From the NCBI GenBank assembly GCA_038087035.1, contig CP051187.1, positions 1,612,001 through 1,676,000 of the forward strand: a DNA stretch of 64,000 nt. The letters run 5' to 3'. Shown one piece after another: positions 8,713-16,424 of the stretch (the first letter of the stretch is position 1; each line of letters begins with the position of its first letter). This DNA comes from Gloeotrichia echinulata CP02 (GTDB lineage Bacteria > Cyanobacteriota > Cyanobacteriia > Cyanobacteriales > Nostocaceae). The position numbers and the translations under genes were made by a program. Below the pieces are notes generated by a model that was not told where the DNA came from, did not search any database, and worked only from the letters and a program-made list of their open reading frames with translations.

Positions 8713-8820
8713 TGACAAATGACAAATGACCAATGACCAATGACCAATGACAAATGACCAATGACAAATGACAAATGACAAATGACAAATGACAAATGAC
8801 AAATGACAATTGACAAATGA
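8713..8820. repeat. Heptamer short tandem repeat (TGACAAA/TGACCAA)n
   Basis: About fifteen head-to-tail heptamers of TGACAAA and TGACCAA fill the space between two convergent genes. This is a classic short tandemly repeated repetitive (STRR) sequence of heterocystous cyanobacteria. A related (GTCATTA)n run lies at 48846-48893. Confidence 0.9.
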
Positions 8821-9207
8821 CTAATCGACAGAATCCCCATTCCTTCGCCCCAGTTCATAAATACCAGCAGCCATACAGGCTAGTATACCCATGCTAATTC
8901 CCCAGCTGCGTCCTAAACTGATTTCCAGAAACCAGTTAACTAAAGCACCTGCTATCAAAAAAGGCACAATGCTAAACACAGATGCATAAAAGGCGTTTTG
9001 GGATTCTCTGGCTTGACGAGTCTTGTCAAATTCTGTCTTACTAATGTAAAGCGATCGCTCCGCAAAGTTAAACCAGCGCCTGAGTTGCTCCATTACCCAT
9101 TCACTCACTGGGGAAAAAGCCAAATATAGCGCCAAAGACCACAAACTCGCTCCAGCAAGGGCGATTTTGTCCAACTCAAAGCGGAAAGGCAAAATTTCAG
9201 TCAGCAT
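8821..9207 (-). CDS. Small integral membrane protein of unknown function
   Basis: Encodes 128 residues with hydrophobic segments at ~15-33 (KIALAGASLWSLALYLAF), ~75-95 (FYASVFSIVPFLIAGALV) and ~100-118 (WGISMGILACMAAGIYEL), separated by a charged loop ISKTEFDKTRQARESQNA. Probably three membrane passes. ATG at 9207. No family is recognised. Convergent with the LpxB-like gene and divergent from the M23 peptidase. Confidence 0.7.
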   Translation of the reverse strand: MLTEILPFRFELDKIALAGASLWSLALYLAFSPVSEWVMEQLRRWFNFAERSLYISKTEFDKTRQARESQNAFYASVFSIVPFLIAGALVNWFLEISLGRSWGISMGILACMAAGIYELGRRNGDSVD

Positions 9208-9593
9208 AGTCTGTGGTATTCCTACAAATGGTCAATTTCAGCTTCTAGATCTACCTTTTAAGCAATTTTAAGCATAAAGGTTAACAGGATTTTGAGTGCT
9301 TGGCAACTTTCCCACGAGTTGACGGTTGACGGTTCCGTTTGTATATTTTTTTATTTGGAACTCCCTAAACTGACACCAGTTATCTACTAATTTATTGCGT
9401 GTTTATGGTATAATTTTTACCTCACAAGTTTATCAGAATAAGTATTCTGACTAAGTATTAAAGGCAATTTTAAATTCAATTTATATATATTTATGTATCA
9501 AATAAACTTGATTTTGTCTAGTTATATAATCTTAAATTGCAATAGGTTACAACCAAATTCGTACTAAAAAAATGTATTTCACACTACATAAAA
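9208..9593. other. Divergent intergenic region, AT-rich
   Basis: The region separates the minus-strand membrane protein from the plus-strand M23 peptidase and should hold both promoters. A GGTATAAT extended -10-like box lies at 9408-9414 pointing right, about 180 bases before the peptidase, without a convincing -35. A small direct repeat TTGACGG occurs near 9320. Nothing else is recognised. Confidence 0.4.
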
Positions 9594-10295
9594 ATGAGTA
9601 TGCTAAAACAAAGAGTAGTAACTTGTGGATCTATCCTATTAACATTAGGATTAGGTCTTGTAAGTTTAATCACTCTATTGCCTAAGCAAGAAATCGCCAG
9701 TGCTAGACAAGTACAGCCGAAAAAAGTAGCAACAGCAAATAGTTGGCTAGCTGCGTCTTTTCCTGTAGAAAACTTTCAAGCTTATACATCTGGTTTTGGT
9801 TATCGCCGTTCTGCTACTGGCGGTGATAATTGGGAATTTCATGGAGGTTTAGACATTGCTGCTCCACAAGGTAGTTACATTCGTAATTGGTGGGTAGGTA
9901 TTGTAATTAAAGTTGGCGATCGCACCGCCTGCGGCACTCATATAGTAATTAAATCAGGACAATGGGAACATACCTATTGCCATATGGAAGGAAACGTCGA
10001 AACCGCATCTAGTCGGCGTTATTTCATTGATCGTGTAGCGGGAATTCAAATTTGGGAAGGTCAACAAATACCAACTGGAGCCAGAATTGGTAGAGTAGGA
10101 ATGACTGGACGCACCACCGGACCACATCTCCACTGGGGATTAAAGTATGGCAATAACTATGTAGACCCCGCAATGGTGCTGCGGGAAATGTTTTTCCAAC
10201 AACAAATAGCCAGAAGAGGCGGGTCAAAAGTGAATCCGCAACAGTCACAAGTCATCATTCAAGAATCAAAATTGGTTCGCGATTCTGGCTATTAA
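9594..10295 (+). CDS. M23-family (LytM-type) peptidoglycan endopeptidase
   Basis: Zinc metallopeptidases of this family cut peptide cross-links in peptidoglycan in the periplasm. The 233-residue protein has an N-terminal hydrophobic segment (~8-30, GSILLTLGLGLVSLITLL) acting as signal or anchor. The M23 domain spans ~60-205: FGYRRSATGG, the zinc ligand pair in HGGLD, and the distal HLHWGL motif, with THIVIKSG and HTYCHME between them. The catalytic set looks complete. ATG at 9594, with another ATG six bases later at 9600. The C-terminal 30 residues are basic and variable. No operon partner. Confidence 0.88.
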   Translation: MSMLKQRVVTCGSILLTLGLGLVSLITLLPKQEIASARQVQPKKVATANSWLAASFPVENFQAYTSGFGYRRSATGGDNWEFHGGLDIAAPQGSYIRNWWVGIVIKVGDRTACGTHIVIKSGQWEHTYCHMEGNVETASSRRYFIDRVAGIQIWEGQQIPTGARIGRVGMTGRTTGPHLHWGLKYGNNYVDPAMVLREMFFQQQIARRGGSKVNPQQSQVIIQESKLVRDSGY

Positions 10296-10421
10296 GTAAC
10301 TGACTTTCAATTAAAAAAAATCCAATTTGTAGCGTGCGTCAGGAGCAAGAAAACTTGTGAATCGCCAGAGATTACTGGTACTGACACACCCTAATGACTA
10401 TTAAGTAACGTAAACATATGC

Positions 10422-10544
10422 CAATACGGTTCAGAAAATTGTCGTAGGGGCACGGCACGAATAAAATTGTCATCAAAAGAAAAGATTTTGGATGCCGTGC
10501 CCCTACTACACTGTATACCATTTGAGTCTAACTGAACTGTACTG
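10422..10544. mobile_element. ~123-bp MITE, TACAGTTCAGTTA family, copy 2 (inverted)
   Basis: The left end is degenerate (CAATACGGTTCAG) and the right end is TAACTGAACTGTACTG. The interior GTAGGGGCACGGCACGAAT and TTGGATGCCGTGCCCC matches copies at 972, 20931 and 60217. It fills most of the 10296-10640 gap, which otherwise shows nothing. Confidence 0.78.
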
Positions 10545-10640
10545 AAACATATGCAACTTAAATCTTAAACATATTAGATCATGCCTAATTGCTTTGATTT
10601 CGCTATATTGTAGATATTCAAATTTCCCTGATACTGAAAA

Positions 10641-11060
10641 ATGCCAGCAAGGTTGCAAATAAAAGCTGAAGATTGCTCTCCTTTAGGACAATTCATTCTT
10701 CAATTCTTGGAAGAACAGAGTATCAGTATGAACCGTCTGGCTGATTTGTCTGGTGTTCCTCAGCCTCGACTGAGAGGTGCTTGCTTTAAGGGAACCTGTC
10801 CTACCCCTGAAACTTTGAGGAAACTGGCTAGGGTGATGGGGAAACACCACTTGGAGCTTTATACGTTAGCTTACGAAGCTAGAATTGAGAAGCTTCCCGA
10901 AGACGCAGATGGTACTTCGCTGGATATCCTGATGCGGGATCTGTTTGAAACTGCTAGAGAACTGGGATTAGCCGTTCCAAAAGTTCGCCCTTCTAAAGCC
11001 AAAATCCGCAAAGCTCTCCTGGAACTGGGATTTCGCGCCGAGAATGATGAATGCGCGTGA
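10641..11060 (+). CDS. XRE-type helix-turn-helix regulator
   Basis: The 139-residue protein has a helix-turn-helix at ~18-75: ILQFLEEQSISMNRLADLSGVPQ, then RLRGACFKGTCPTPETLRKLARVM, the usual XRE five-helix layout. The C-terminal half (LDILMRDLFETARELGLAV, then KAKIRKALLELGF) is helical and unassigned. ATG at 10641. It probably binds DNA, but target and signal are unknown. A strong hairpin starts four bases after its stop. Confidence 0.8.
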   Translation: MPARLQIKAEDCSPLGQFILQFLEEQSISMNRLADLSGVPQPRLRGACFKGTCPTPETLRKLARVMGKHHLELYTLAYEARIEKLPEDADGTSLDILMRDLFETARELGLAVPKVRPSKAKIRKALLELGFRAENDECA

Positions 11061-11064
11061 CACT

Positions 11065-11095
11065 CCTACACCAATTGCAAGCAATGTGGTGTAGG
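11065..11095 (+). terminator. Hairpin directly after the XRE gene
   Basis: CCTACACCA at 11065-11073 pairs perfectly with TGGTGTAGG at 11087-11095, four bases after the TGA. There is no T-run, so it may be an mRNA 3'-end stabiliser or a repeat hairpin rather than an intrinsic terminator. Confidence 0.45.
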
Positions 11096-11451
11096 CTTCC
11101 GAGTCCTGTTAAGGATATCAGGAACTTCCTTCCCTGCGGGACGCTACGCGAACGTGGTACTCCATTTTTCCCACCACAGCATTTTATAGTGAGGTACGTG
11201 CCCTGCCCCACTCTTGGTCTTAAAAAAAATTCCAAGTTCAACCTAGTTTCCTTGAAAATTTTACTTACAGGAGGCAGCAACGCATACGCGGTTGCATTTC
11301 CCTATAAAACCCCATATTTTCAGTTTTCTTGGCGCAGCCTCTCCCTTTGGGAGAAGGTACTATGTTAGACCAGCATTTTAGGCTTTGTCGTCACTGATAT
11401 ATTCTAACAAGAAGTGATTACCTATCTCAAGATATTGATAAAAACTCAACT

Positions 11452-11495
11452 GCCCTCTAATTGTTTTTTACCGCAGGTAAAACAGATTAGAGGGC
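11452..11495 (+). terminator. Long near-perfect hairpin with T-rich tail
   Basis: The outer arms GCCCTCTAAT and ATTAGAGGGC enclose inner arms TGTTTTTTACC and GGTAAAACA around a GCA loop, followed by GTCTCGTTTTTATCCC. It looks like a strong terminator for rightward transcription or the 3' hairpin of a small RNA. The rest of 11061-11642 shows only a fragment of the CTACGCGAACG repeat near 11140. Confidence 0.5.
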
Positions 11496-11577
11496 GTCTC
11501 GTTTTTATCCCGTCATTCATCCCACACCAACTTCGGGTATGGTGTGGGGCTTCTGCCGGGTTAAGCTAAGAGAATAC

Positions 11578-11611
11578 AAAAGAAAATATGCCGTACCTTG
11601 ATTGAGGTACG
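11578..11611 (-). terminator. Probable intrinsic terminator of cpcG
   Basis: On the minus strand CGTACCT...AGGTACG forms a 7-bp stem with a 6-base loop, followed by GCATATTTTCTTTT. It lies 32 bases beyond the cpcG stop. Confidence 0.55.
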
Positions 11612-11642
11612 ACATACGCTATGCTTCAATTTTCAGATCAAG

Positions 11643-12395
11643 TTACTTACGATAAGGAACTGATTTCTCGATATCAATATTCATTACCGATAGCCGTGGA
11701 GGTGTGTTAACCTTGGGGTTAATACTCTTGGCCATGTCAAGGAACAGAGCGGGATTACCTGCTGTAAGTTTCTTATCAGCAGGAGTATAGCCACGCACGG
11801 TGGTTTGCCAGATGATCTGCGGGAAGCCAAGTTTATTACGATGGTATTCATCGTAACGGGGAGACTTGATGTTGAAAGGCAATTCACCTTGTGAGCGACC
11901 GGGTAGTACCCGACGACGTTGATAAGGTAGTGTGTCGTAGCCAAAAGCTTCCAGATACTCCTCACTGTTGAGTAGGTCATCGATAAAGCCTTGGATGCCC
12001 TTTGTCGCCACAACAATTGACCAGGCAAGCTTTTCCCGGTTATCATAAACATCACGACCGAGAACCCGCTGTACTGTCTGTTCGACAAAACGATAGTTGT
12101 TATTGAGGTCGTAGAAGCTGCGCTTGTAGGTATTAGATAACACTAAGCCACGAATGAAGTCGCGGACTGTGATCTGACCACTGCGGAGCTGGGACTCCAG
12201 AAAACGCTCACGATCAGCAGCAAAGGCGTGGAAAAAAATCTGACGATAGGCGGCTTCAATCAGAATGTCCAGGTCTGTTGAGGAAAGTAGGTTCTCCGTA
12301 GAGTAGACGCGGGGTTGCTCATCTCCAGGTACCTCATAACCTGCTACGCGCTGATTTTGAGAAATAGGGGTATATTCTAAAAGAGGAATTGCCAC
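11643..12395 (-). CDS. cpcG: Phycobilisome rod-core linker polypeptide CpcG
   Basis: CpcG attaches phycocyanin rods to the allophycocyanin core of the phycobilisome. I start at GTG 12395, giving (M)AIPLLEYTPISQNQRVAGY, the family's invariant N-terminus; this yields 250 residues, the usual size. The open frame extends 24 codons upstream, but that stretch resembles nothing in CpcG. The pbs-linker domain covers ~15-180 (DLDILIEAAYRQIFFHAFA; ESQLRSGQITVRDFIRGL; FIDDLLNSEEYLEAFG). The C-terminal core-binding part has RRVLPGRSQGELPFN, YDEYHRNKLGFPQIIWQ and FLDMAKSINP. It stands alone here, away from any cpcBACD operon, so it is probably one of several cpcG paralogues. Confidence 0.92.
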   Translation of the reverse strand: MAIPLLEYTPISQNQRVAGYEVPGDEQPRVYSTENLLSSTDLDILIEAAYRQIFFHAFAADRERFLESQLRSGQITVRDFIRGLVLSNTYKRSFYDLNNNYRFVEQTVQRVLGRDVYDNREKLAWSIVVATKGIQGFIDDLLNSEEYLEAFGYDTLPYQRRRVLPGRSQGELPFNIKSPRYDEYHRNKLGFPQIIWQTTVRGYTPADKKLTAGNPALFLDMAKSINPKVNTPPRLSVMNIDIEKSVPYRK

Positions 12396-12554
12396 GAGTA
12401 CAAAATCTCCCTTTCCTTCATGAAATATTACAAAGTTCTCACAATCATACAAGGACAAGGGGGACATTATTCGATTTAGTTTGATAAAAATTACATAACT
12501 TAATTGAGTCGTTAAGGAAGTTAGGTCTTACCCAACTGTCATATTTTTTTTTCG

Positions 12555-12688
12555 CTCTGGTTGTCATCGCGCAGCGTGTCGCCACATACACCACGTAGGG
12601 GCACGGCACTGCCGTGCCCTCCTCTGGTTGTCATCGCGCAGCGTGTCGCCACATACACCACGTAGGGGCACGGCAATGCCGTGCCCTC
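12555..12688. repeat. 67-bp unit repeated twice, each ending in a GTAG REP palindrome
   Basis: CTCTGGTTGTCATCGCGC...CACCACGTAGGGGCACGGCA starts at 12555 and again at 12622. The two hairpins GTAGGGGCACGGCA(C/A)TGCCGTGCCC are the left boundary of the composite repeat described next. Confidence 0.8.
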
Positions 12689-12780
12689 CAACCCATTTGG
12701 CATCTCAACGATCAACAATATTGTTTTGTACAGTGCGTATTGTCTTTAAATGATGCTAATTCTTCTACGGAAAATTACCG

Positions 12781-12944
12781 AAAGCTTGGGTCTAGAGCCG
12801 CCGTTCTTCTAGGACGGCTTTTTGGTAAAATAGTGGCAACAGGCAGGGCATTGTCTGTCGGGCTAGGTGATGTAAGACGGGCTATGCCTGCTATTGCTGT
12901 TTGAATCCAGAATCCCTGAACTTTCAGATCAGGGAGTATGTCAA
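12781..12944. mobile_element. ~164-bp IS200/IS605-like palindrome-ended element D
   Basis: The left end is TTGGGTCTAGAGCCGCC with hairpin CCGTTCTTCTAGGACGG and GGCTTTTTGGTAAAATA. The right end is AGAATCCCTGAACTTTC followed by AGATCAGGGAGTATGTCAA. The same two end types delimit elements at 23571-23751, 48446-48836 and 51981-52374. Comparison with the uninterrupted composite repeat at ~16285-16300 (AAATTACCAATAAATTC) shows a clean insertion. There is no transposase inside, and no target duplication, as expected for this mechanism. Confidence 0.75.
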
Positions 12945-12960
12945 AATAAATCCTTGGCTG

Positions 12961-13168
12961 CGCTGAACAATTCTCTCAGGGCACGGCGCTGAACAATTCT
13001 CTCAGGGCACGGCGCTGAACAATTCTCTCAGGGCACGGCGCTGAACAATTCTCTCAGGGCACGGTGCTGAACAATTCTCTCAGGGCACGGCGCTGAACAA
13101 TTCTCTCAGGGCACGGCGCTGAACAATTCTCTCAGGGCACGGCGCTGAACAATTCTCTCAGGGCACGG
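12961..13168. repeat. 8 x 26-bp perfect tandem repeat
   Basis: CGCTGAACAATTCTCTCAGG plus GCACGG is repeated eight times with a single difference (one unit reads TGCTGAAC). Each unit ends in half of the REP palindrome, and only the last unit completes it (GGCAATGCCGTGCCCCTAC). Confidence 0.92.
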
Positions 13169-13299
13169 CAATGCCGTGCCCCTACGCAAGATATTTGTGG
13201 TAGCTTGAGGTTGCAGGTGTGTGAAAACGGGATAATAAGGGAAATATTCGCCCTTTAATCACGAGCATTCACCCTTTGATCTCGGCTATTGCAGTTGGG

Positions 13300-13371
13300 A
13301 ACACGAACGAACGACTTGCGAACACGAACGAACGACTTCCAAACACGAACGAACGACTTCCAAACACGAAC
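13300..13371. repeat. 21-bp tandem repeat (3.4 units)
   Basis: AACACGAACGAACGACTTCC(A/G) starts at 13300, 13321 and 13342, with a partial unit at 13363. It lies just left of the ISL3-type insertion. Confidence 0.85.
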
Positions 13372-13414
13372 TGAGTATTCAAGTAGAAATACTTAGCAAT
13401 GGGGAGAATTTAAT

Positions 13415-14711
13415 GGTTCTTGGGTACTTAGCGTGCTAAAATGTTAAGATATTTTTTAATAATGTTTAATAAAATAAATTATGAAACGAATAATGACTCA
13501 ACTCCTAAATTTGCCTGAAGTATTAGTAGAATCAAGCCTACAAGAGGGTCAAGTCCTAATTCTATCAGTAGGTAAAAAAGCGAAAAGTGCATCGTGCCCA
13601 CACTGTGGTCAAAACTCAAGACATTTACATCAAAATCAAAAATGTTTAGTGAAAGATTTACCGATGGGGGATTTTGAAGTAATACTGAATGTCAATAGAC
13701 GAAGATTCAAGTGTAAAAAATGCCGAAAAACATTTAATGAAAAGCTAGATTTTCTAGGAGCAAGAAAGAGGTATACATACCGATATGCGGAATATATTAT
13801 CAAACAAGTGATTAATAGTAATGTAAGTAATGTGGCAAGAAATAATGGACTAACTAATGAATAAGTCATATCAATGCTTGAAGATGTAGCTAAAAATGTG
13901 ATGCCAATAGATGTCAAAGATTTAAGAAGATTAGGAATAGATGAAATTAGTTTGGTCAAAGGACAAGGAAAATTTATTGTCGTGCTAGTAGATATAGATT
14001 CAGGTAAATTGATAGGTTTAGTAAAAGAAAGAAAACAAATTGAAATCAAAAAAACCATGAGAATGTGGGGAGAAAAAGTTTTGTCACAAATAGAAGAAGT
14101 AAGTATTGATATGACAGGCAATTATAAATCTTTAATTGAGAAGATTTGTCCAAACGCCCTTGTAACGGTAGATAGGTTCCATGTTACTAAATTAGTACAT
14201 GAAGAATTAAATCGAGCTAGGATAGCAGAAAAGAAAATAGCATCTGAGTTAAATGCCCCGGAAAGAAAAAAAGTATTTGAAAGTTTAAAAGGAAATAAAT
14301 TTACAATTCTAAAAGCCGAGAATAAGCTCACCGAAAAGCAAAAAGATAAATTAAATAGAATTAAACAAGCTTCTCCTTTAATAGCTAGAATGCATTCATT
14401 AAAAGAAGATTTTCACAATTTATTTGAAGACAATAAAAATGTGGTAACGGGAACGCTAGAATTAATCAATTGGTTAAAAAAAGCTGAACCATATTATCAA
14501 AGAAGTGTGCAGACAATTAAACGGTGGTTTGGAGAAATAGTCGGATATTTTGAACGAAGGACTACCAGTGGAGTAGTAGAAGGAATAAATAATAAACTGA
14601 AGTTAATAAAGCGAAGTGGATTTGGATTTAGAAACTTTCGTAATTTTGAGATTAGAGCTTTACTTTCTTGGCATTATCCTATCAATTTAGCACGCTAAGT
14701 ACGCAAGAGCC
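13415..14711 (+). mobile_element. ISL3-family insertion sequence (1297 bp), inactivated
   Basis: The imperfect terminal repeats are GGTTCTTGGGTACTTAGCGTG at the left and CACGCTAAGTACGCAAGAGCC at the right. The single transposase gene has a nonsense codon. No 8-bp target duplication is seen (AATTTAAT against CTACTTTC), so flanking DNA was probably deleted after insertion. Its right end supplies the stop of the caspase gene. It is the likely parent of the two 196-bp MITEs. Confidence 0.88.
13481..14698 (+). pseudogene. ISL3-family transposase with an in-frame stop
   Basis: Two open parts, 13481-13864 (127 codons) and 13874-14698 (274 codons), lie in the same frame and are separated only by TAA at 13862-13864. 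Sense reading is NNGLTNE-stop-VISMLEDVAKN, where the family has a glutamine or similar codon, so C-to-T (CAA to TAA) is the simplest change. The N-terminal part has the zinc-ribbon ASCPHCGQNSRHLH and CKKCRKTF. The C-terminal DDE part has SIDMTGNY, VTVDRFHVTKL and VEGINNKLKLIKRSGFGFRN. Stop-codon readthrough would restore the protein, but loss of function is more likely. Confidence 0.88.
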
Positions 14712-15555
14712 CTACTTTCTGCCGACCAAAAAAGAATTTGGCGTGTTCTTTTTCAAAAGCTTGTAATCCTCGATAGGGACATTCATCACTTACCACCCCA
14801 GCCGCTACAGGATTCTTTGGCGGATACCAAACCAAGGGAATTGATCTACCACCGCCCATGTAAATTGGTTCTTGTCCACTTTGCTTAAGTTGGCGGGAGA
14901 CAAAACTAATCAAATCATTAACATTAATTGCGCCGCTAGTCTCATCAGCTTGATTCTCAGCCAGTCCTTCTAGTACCGCCTTCGTAAAAATACCACCTTC
15001 TGCATCTTCCCTAGCTCTTTCAAAGGTACGGGAGGCTGTAATTAAGCAGTAGTCTTGTTTGCTGTTGAACACAGGAAAACTCGACTGCAGCAAACTTCTC
15101 TCGATTAAAGACCCAGCATAACAACAGTCGAGCAGTACCACCAGGCTGCTGAGTGGAGATTTAGCGATTAAGGCGTTAAGGTCATCAAAGGCGATCGCAT
15201 TTTGTCCATCTTCTTTATTACAATCGAAAGTGGCCAAATATCCTTTCCGTTGACCGGTGAGGCTGGGTGCTTCAAAGCCATGTCCCGCAAAATAAATCAG
15301 ACCTTCCCCACCTTTCGCCTTTTCCAGCAGAAAAGTCTGCAGTGTTTGACCGAGTTCTTTACCAGTTAACTTTTTATCTGGTGTGACTTGCCAGCGATTT
15401 TCGCTCTCAATTAGCTTACCCGGTAACGGCTGCACATCAAACCTACCCTGTTGACGCAGTAACTGTGCCATTTTTTCGGCATCGTTGACAGCCTTTGGTA
15501 GGTTTGATAACTTATCATACTTAGCAATGCCAATCACCAGCGCATATCGAGCCAT
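14695..15555 (-). CDS. Caspase-family (metacaspase-like) protease, truncated before its STAND module
   Basis: The 286-residue frame has a complete peptidase C14 domain at ~1-230: MARYALVIGIAKYDKLSNL, catalytic His in LIYFAGHGFEA and Cys in VLLDCCYAGSL, then ITASRTFERARED. After residue ~262 it reads CPYRGLQAFEKEHAKFFFGR, the signature entry of a STAND NTPase module that in related proteins is followed by P-loop and repeat domains. The frame then ends KVGLLRT, encoded by the end of the ISL3 IS. The original protein was therefore probably a caspase-STAND fusion of over 1000 residues, and nothing of the rest remains left of the IS. ATG at 15555, divergent from the Trypco1 gene 72 bases away. Confidence 0.87.
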   Translation of the reverse strand: MARYALVIGIAKYDKLSNLPKAVNDAEKMAQLLRQQGRFDVQPLPGKLIESENRWQVTPDKKLTGKELGQTLQTFLLEKAKGGEGLIYFAGHGFEAPSLTGQRKGYLATFDCNKEDGQNAIAFDDLNALIAKSPLSSLVVLLDCCYAGSLIERSLLQSSFPVFNSKQDYCLITASRTFERAREDAEGGIFTKAVLEGLAENQADETSGAINVNDLISFVSRQLKQSGQEPIYMGGGRSIPLVWYPPKNPVAAGVVSDECPYRGLQAFEKEHAKFFFGRQKVGLLRT

Positions 15556-15627
15556 ATTTCCGAATCAGGCAGCTGTTTTTACGTAATATTACAAGAATAA
15601 CAACCCAAATACTAACTAAGGATACCA

Positions 15628-15963
15628 ATGTCAGAAGTGCAACGCCTGATTGTCAAAGAAGATGATCAAGAGTATGAGATATATGTGGAATCAAAAGCAG
15701 CCGCTGAGGTTCCAGAAGAAGAAGAACCAGGATACCGTGATGGTTTACCCACGTTGAATATCAGAGAATTTCAGGATAAAGTTCGTGGTTATGCCAAATT
15801 AGCTGTCGGTGCATTCAAGAATTTACCTGACGCTGAGGAGGTAACAGTTAAATTTGGCATCAAGCTGGGTGGTAAAACGGGGATTCCGTTTTTAACTGAG
15901 GGTTCAGCAGAGAGTAATTTTGAAATCGAGGTTAAGTATAACTTGGCGCAGAAAAATAAATAA
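15628..15963 (+). CDS. Trypco1 (CU044_2847-family) protein of a STAND/protease conflict system
   Basis: Trypco1 domains are small proteins found beside trypsin- or caspase-like proteases and STAND NTPases in predicted biological-conflict systems; their biochemical role is not settled. The 111-residue product has an acidic N-terminus (AEVPEEEEPGYRDG). The conserved C-terminal core VTVKFGIKLGGKTGIPFLTE then GSAESNFEIEVKY matches the family's FGIKL...G...A.FEV.V pattern. ATG at 15628. It is divergently paired with the truncated caspase gene, which supports the assignment. A perfect terminator follows at 15996. Confidence 0.82.
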   Translation: MSEVQRLIVKEDDQEYEIYVESKAAAEVPEEEEPGYRDGLPTLNIREFQDKVRGYAKLAVGAFKNLPDAEEVTVKFGIKLGGKTGIPFLTEGSAESNFEIEVKYNLAQKNK

Positions 15964-15995
15964 ACGGCAGTATCCCAGAGGCGCCAATATTATTT

Positions 15996-16022
15996 ATGGG
16001 CGGGGTTTCCCCGCCCATTTTG
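15996..16022 (+). terminator. Intrinsic terminator of the Trypco1 gene
   Basis: ATGGGCGGGG and CCCCGCCCAT pair over a TTT loop and are followed by TTTG, 33 bases after the stop. Confidence 0.85.
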
Positions 16023-16086
16023 TCGAGCGCCAGTCTCATATATAGGGCTTACCATTCAAATTCAGTACAATATGATATCGCGATGT

Positions 16087-16367
16087 GTAGGGGCAAGGCA
16101 TTGCCTTGCCCTCCAACCCATTTAGCATCTCAACGATCAACAATATTATTATGATATCGCGATGTGTAGGGGCAAGGCAATGCCTTGCCCTCTTGCCCTC
16201 CAACCCATTTGGCATCTCAACGATCAACAATATTATTTTGCCCGGTGCGTATTAGATTTGAATGATGGTAATTCTTCTACGGAAAATTACCAATAAATTC
16301 TTGGCTGTGGTGAATAATTCTCGGAGGGCAAGGAGGGCAAGGAGGGCAAGGCAATGCCTTGCCCCTA
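16087..16367. repeat. REP/BIME cluster left of the RAYT gene
   Basis: Palindromes GTAGGGGCAAGGCA...TGCCTTGCCC lie near 16087-16112 and 16166-16190, preceded by identical TGATATCGCGATGT. An inverted copy AAGGCAATGCCTTGCCCCTAC closes at 16367 after a short (AGGAGGGCA)n run. Between them lies the same interior as at 12661-13185 (CCATTTGGCATCTCAACGAT, CAACAATATT, GAAAATTACCAATAAATTC). Here it is uninterrupted, so it serves as the empty site for the element at 12781-12944. Confidence 0.82.
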
Positions 16368-16424
16368 CATTTTTTTTGCGTCTCAATGGGAATTGATATT
16401 GATGATGTAATACATAATTTTTCC

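Larger units (their letters stand above)
12661..13185. repeat. Composite BIME-like repeat bounded by inverted REP palindromes
   Basis: It starts with GTAGGGGCACGGCAATGCCG and ends with ATGCCGTGCCCCTAC. The interior follows a fixed order also found at 16087-16367 and 17098-17281: CTCCAACCCATTT(A/G)GCATCTCAAC, CAACAATATT, AATGCTAATT, AAATTACC, AATAAATTCTTGGCTG, CTGAACAATTCTC. This copy is interrupted by an IS605-like element (12781-12944) and enlarged by an 8x26-bp expansion (12961-13168). Confidence 0.75.

Noticed and set aside
12396..12467. 24-codon N-terminal extension of CpcG
   Set aside because: CpcG proteins start at AIPLLEY, and the extra codons resemble no linker sequence.
12614..12904. 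Plus-strand 96-codon open frame
   Set aside because: It runs through REP palindromes and the IS605-like element, with no protein-like features.
12961..13168. CRISPR-like repeats
   Set aside because: Direct head-to-tail repeats with no spacers.
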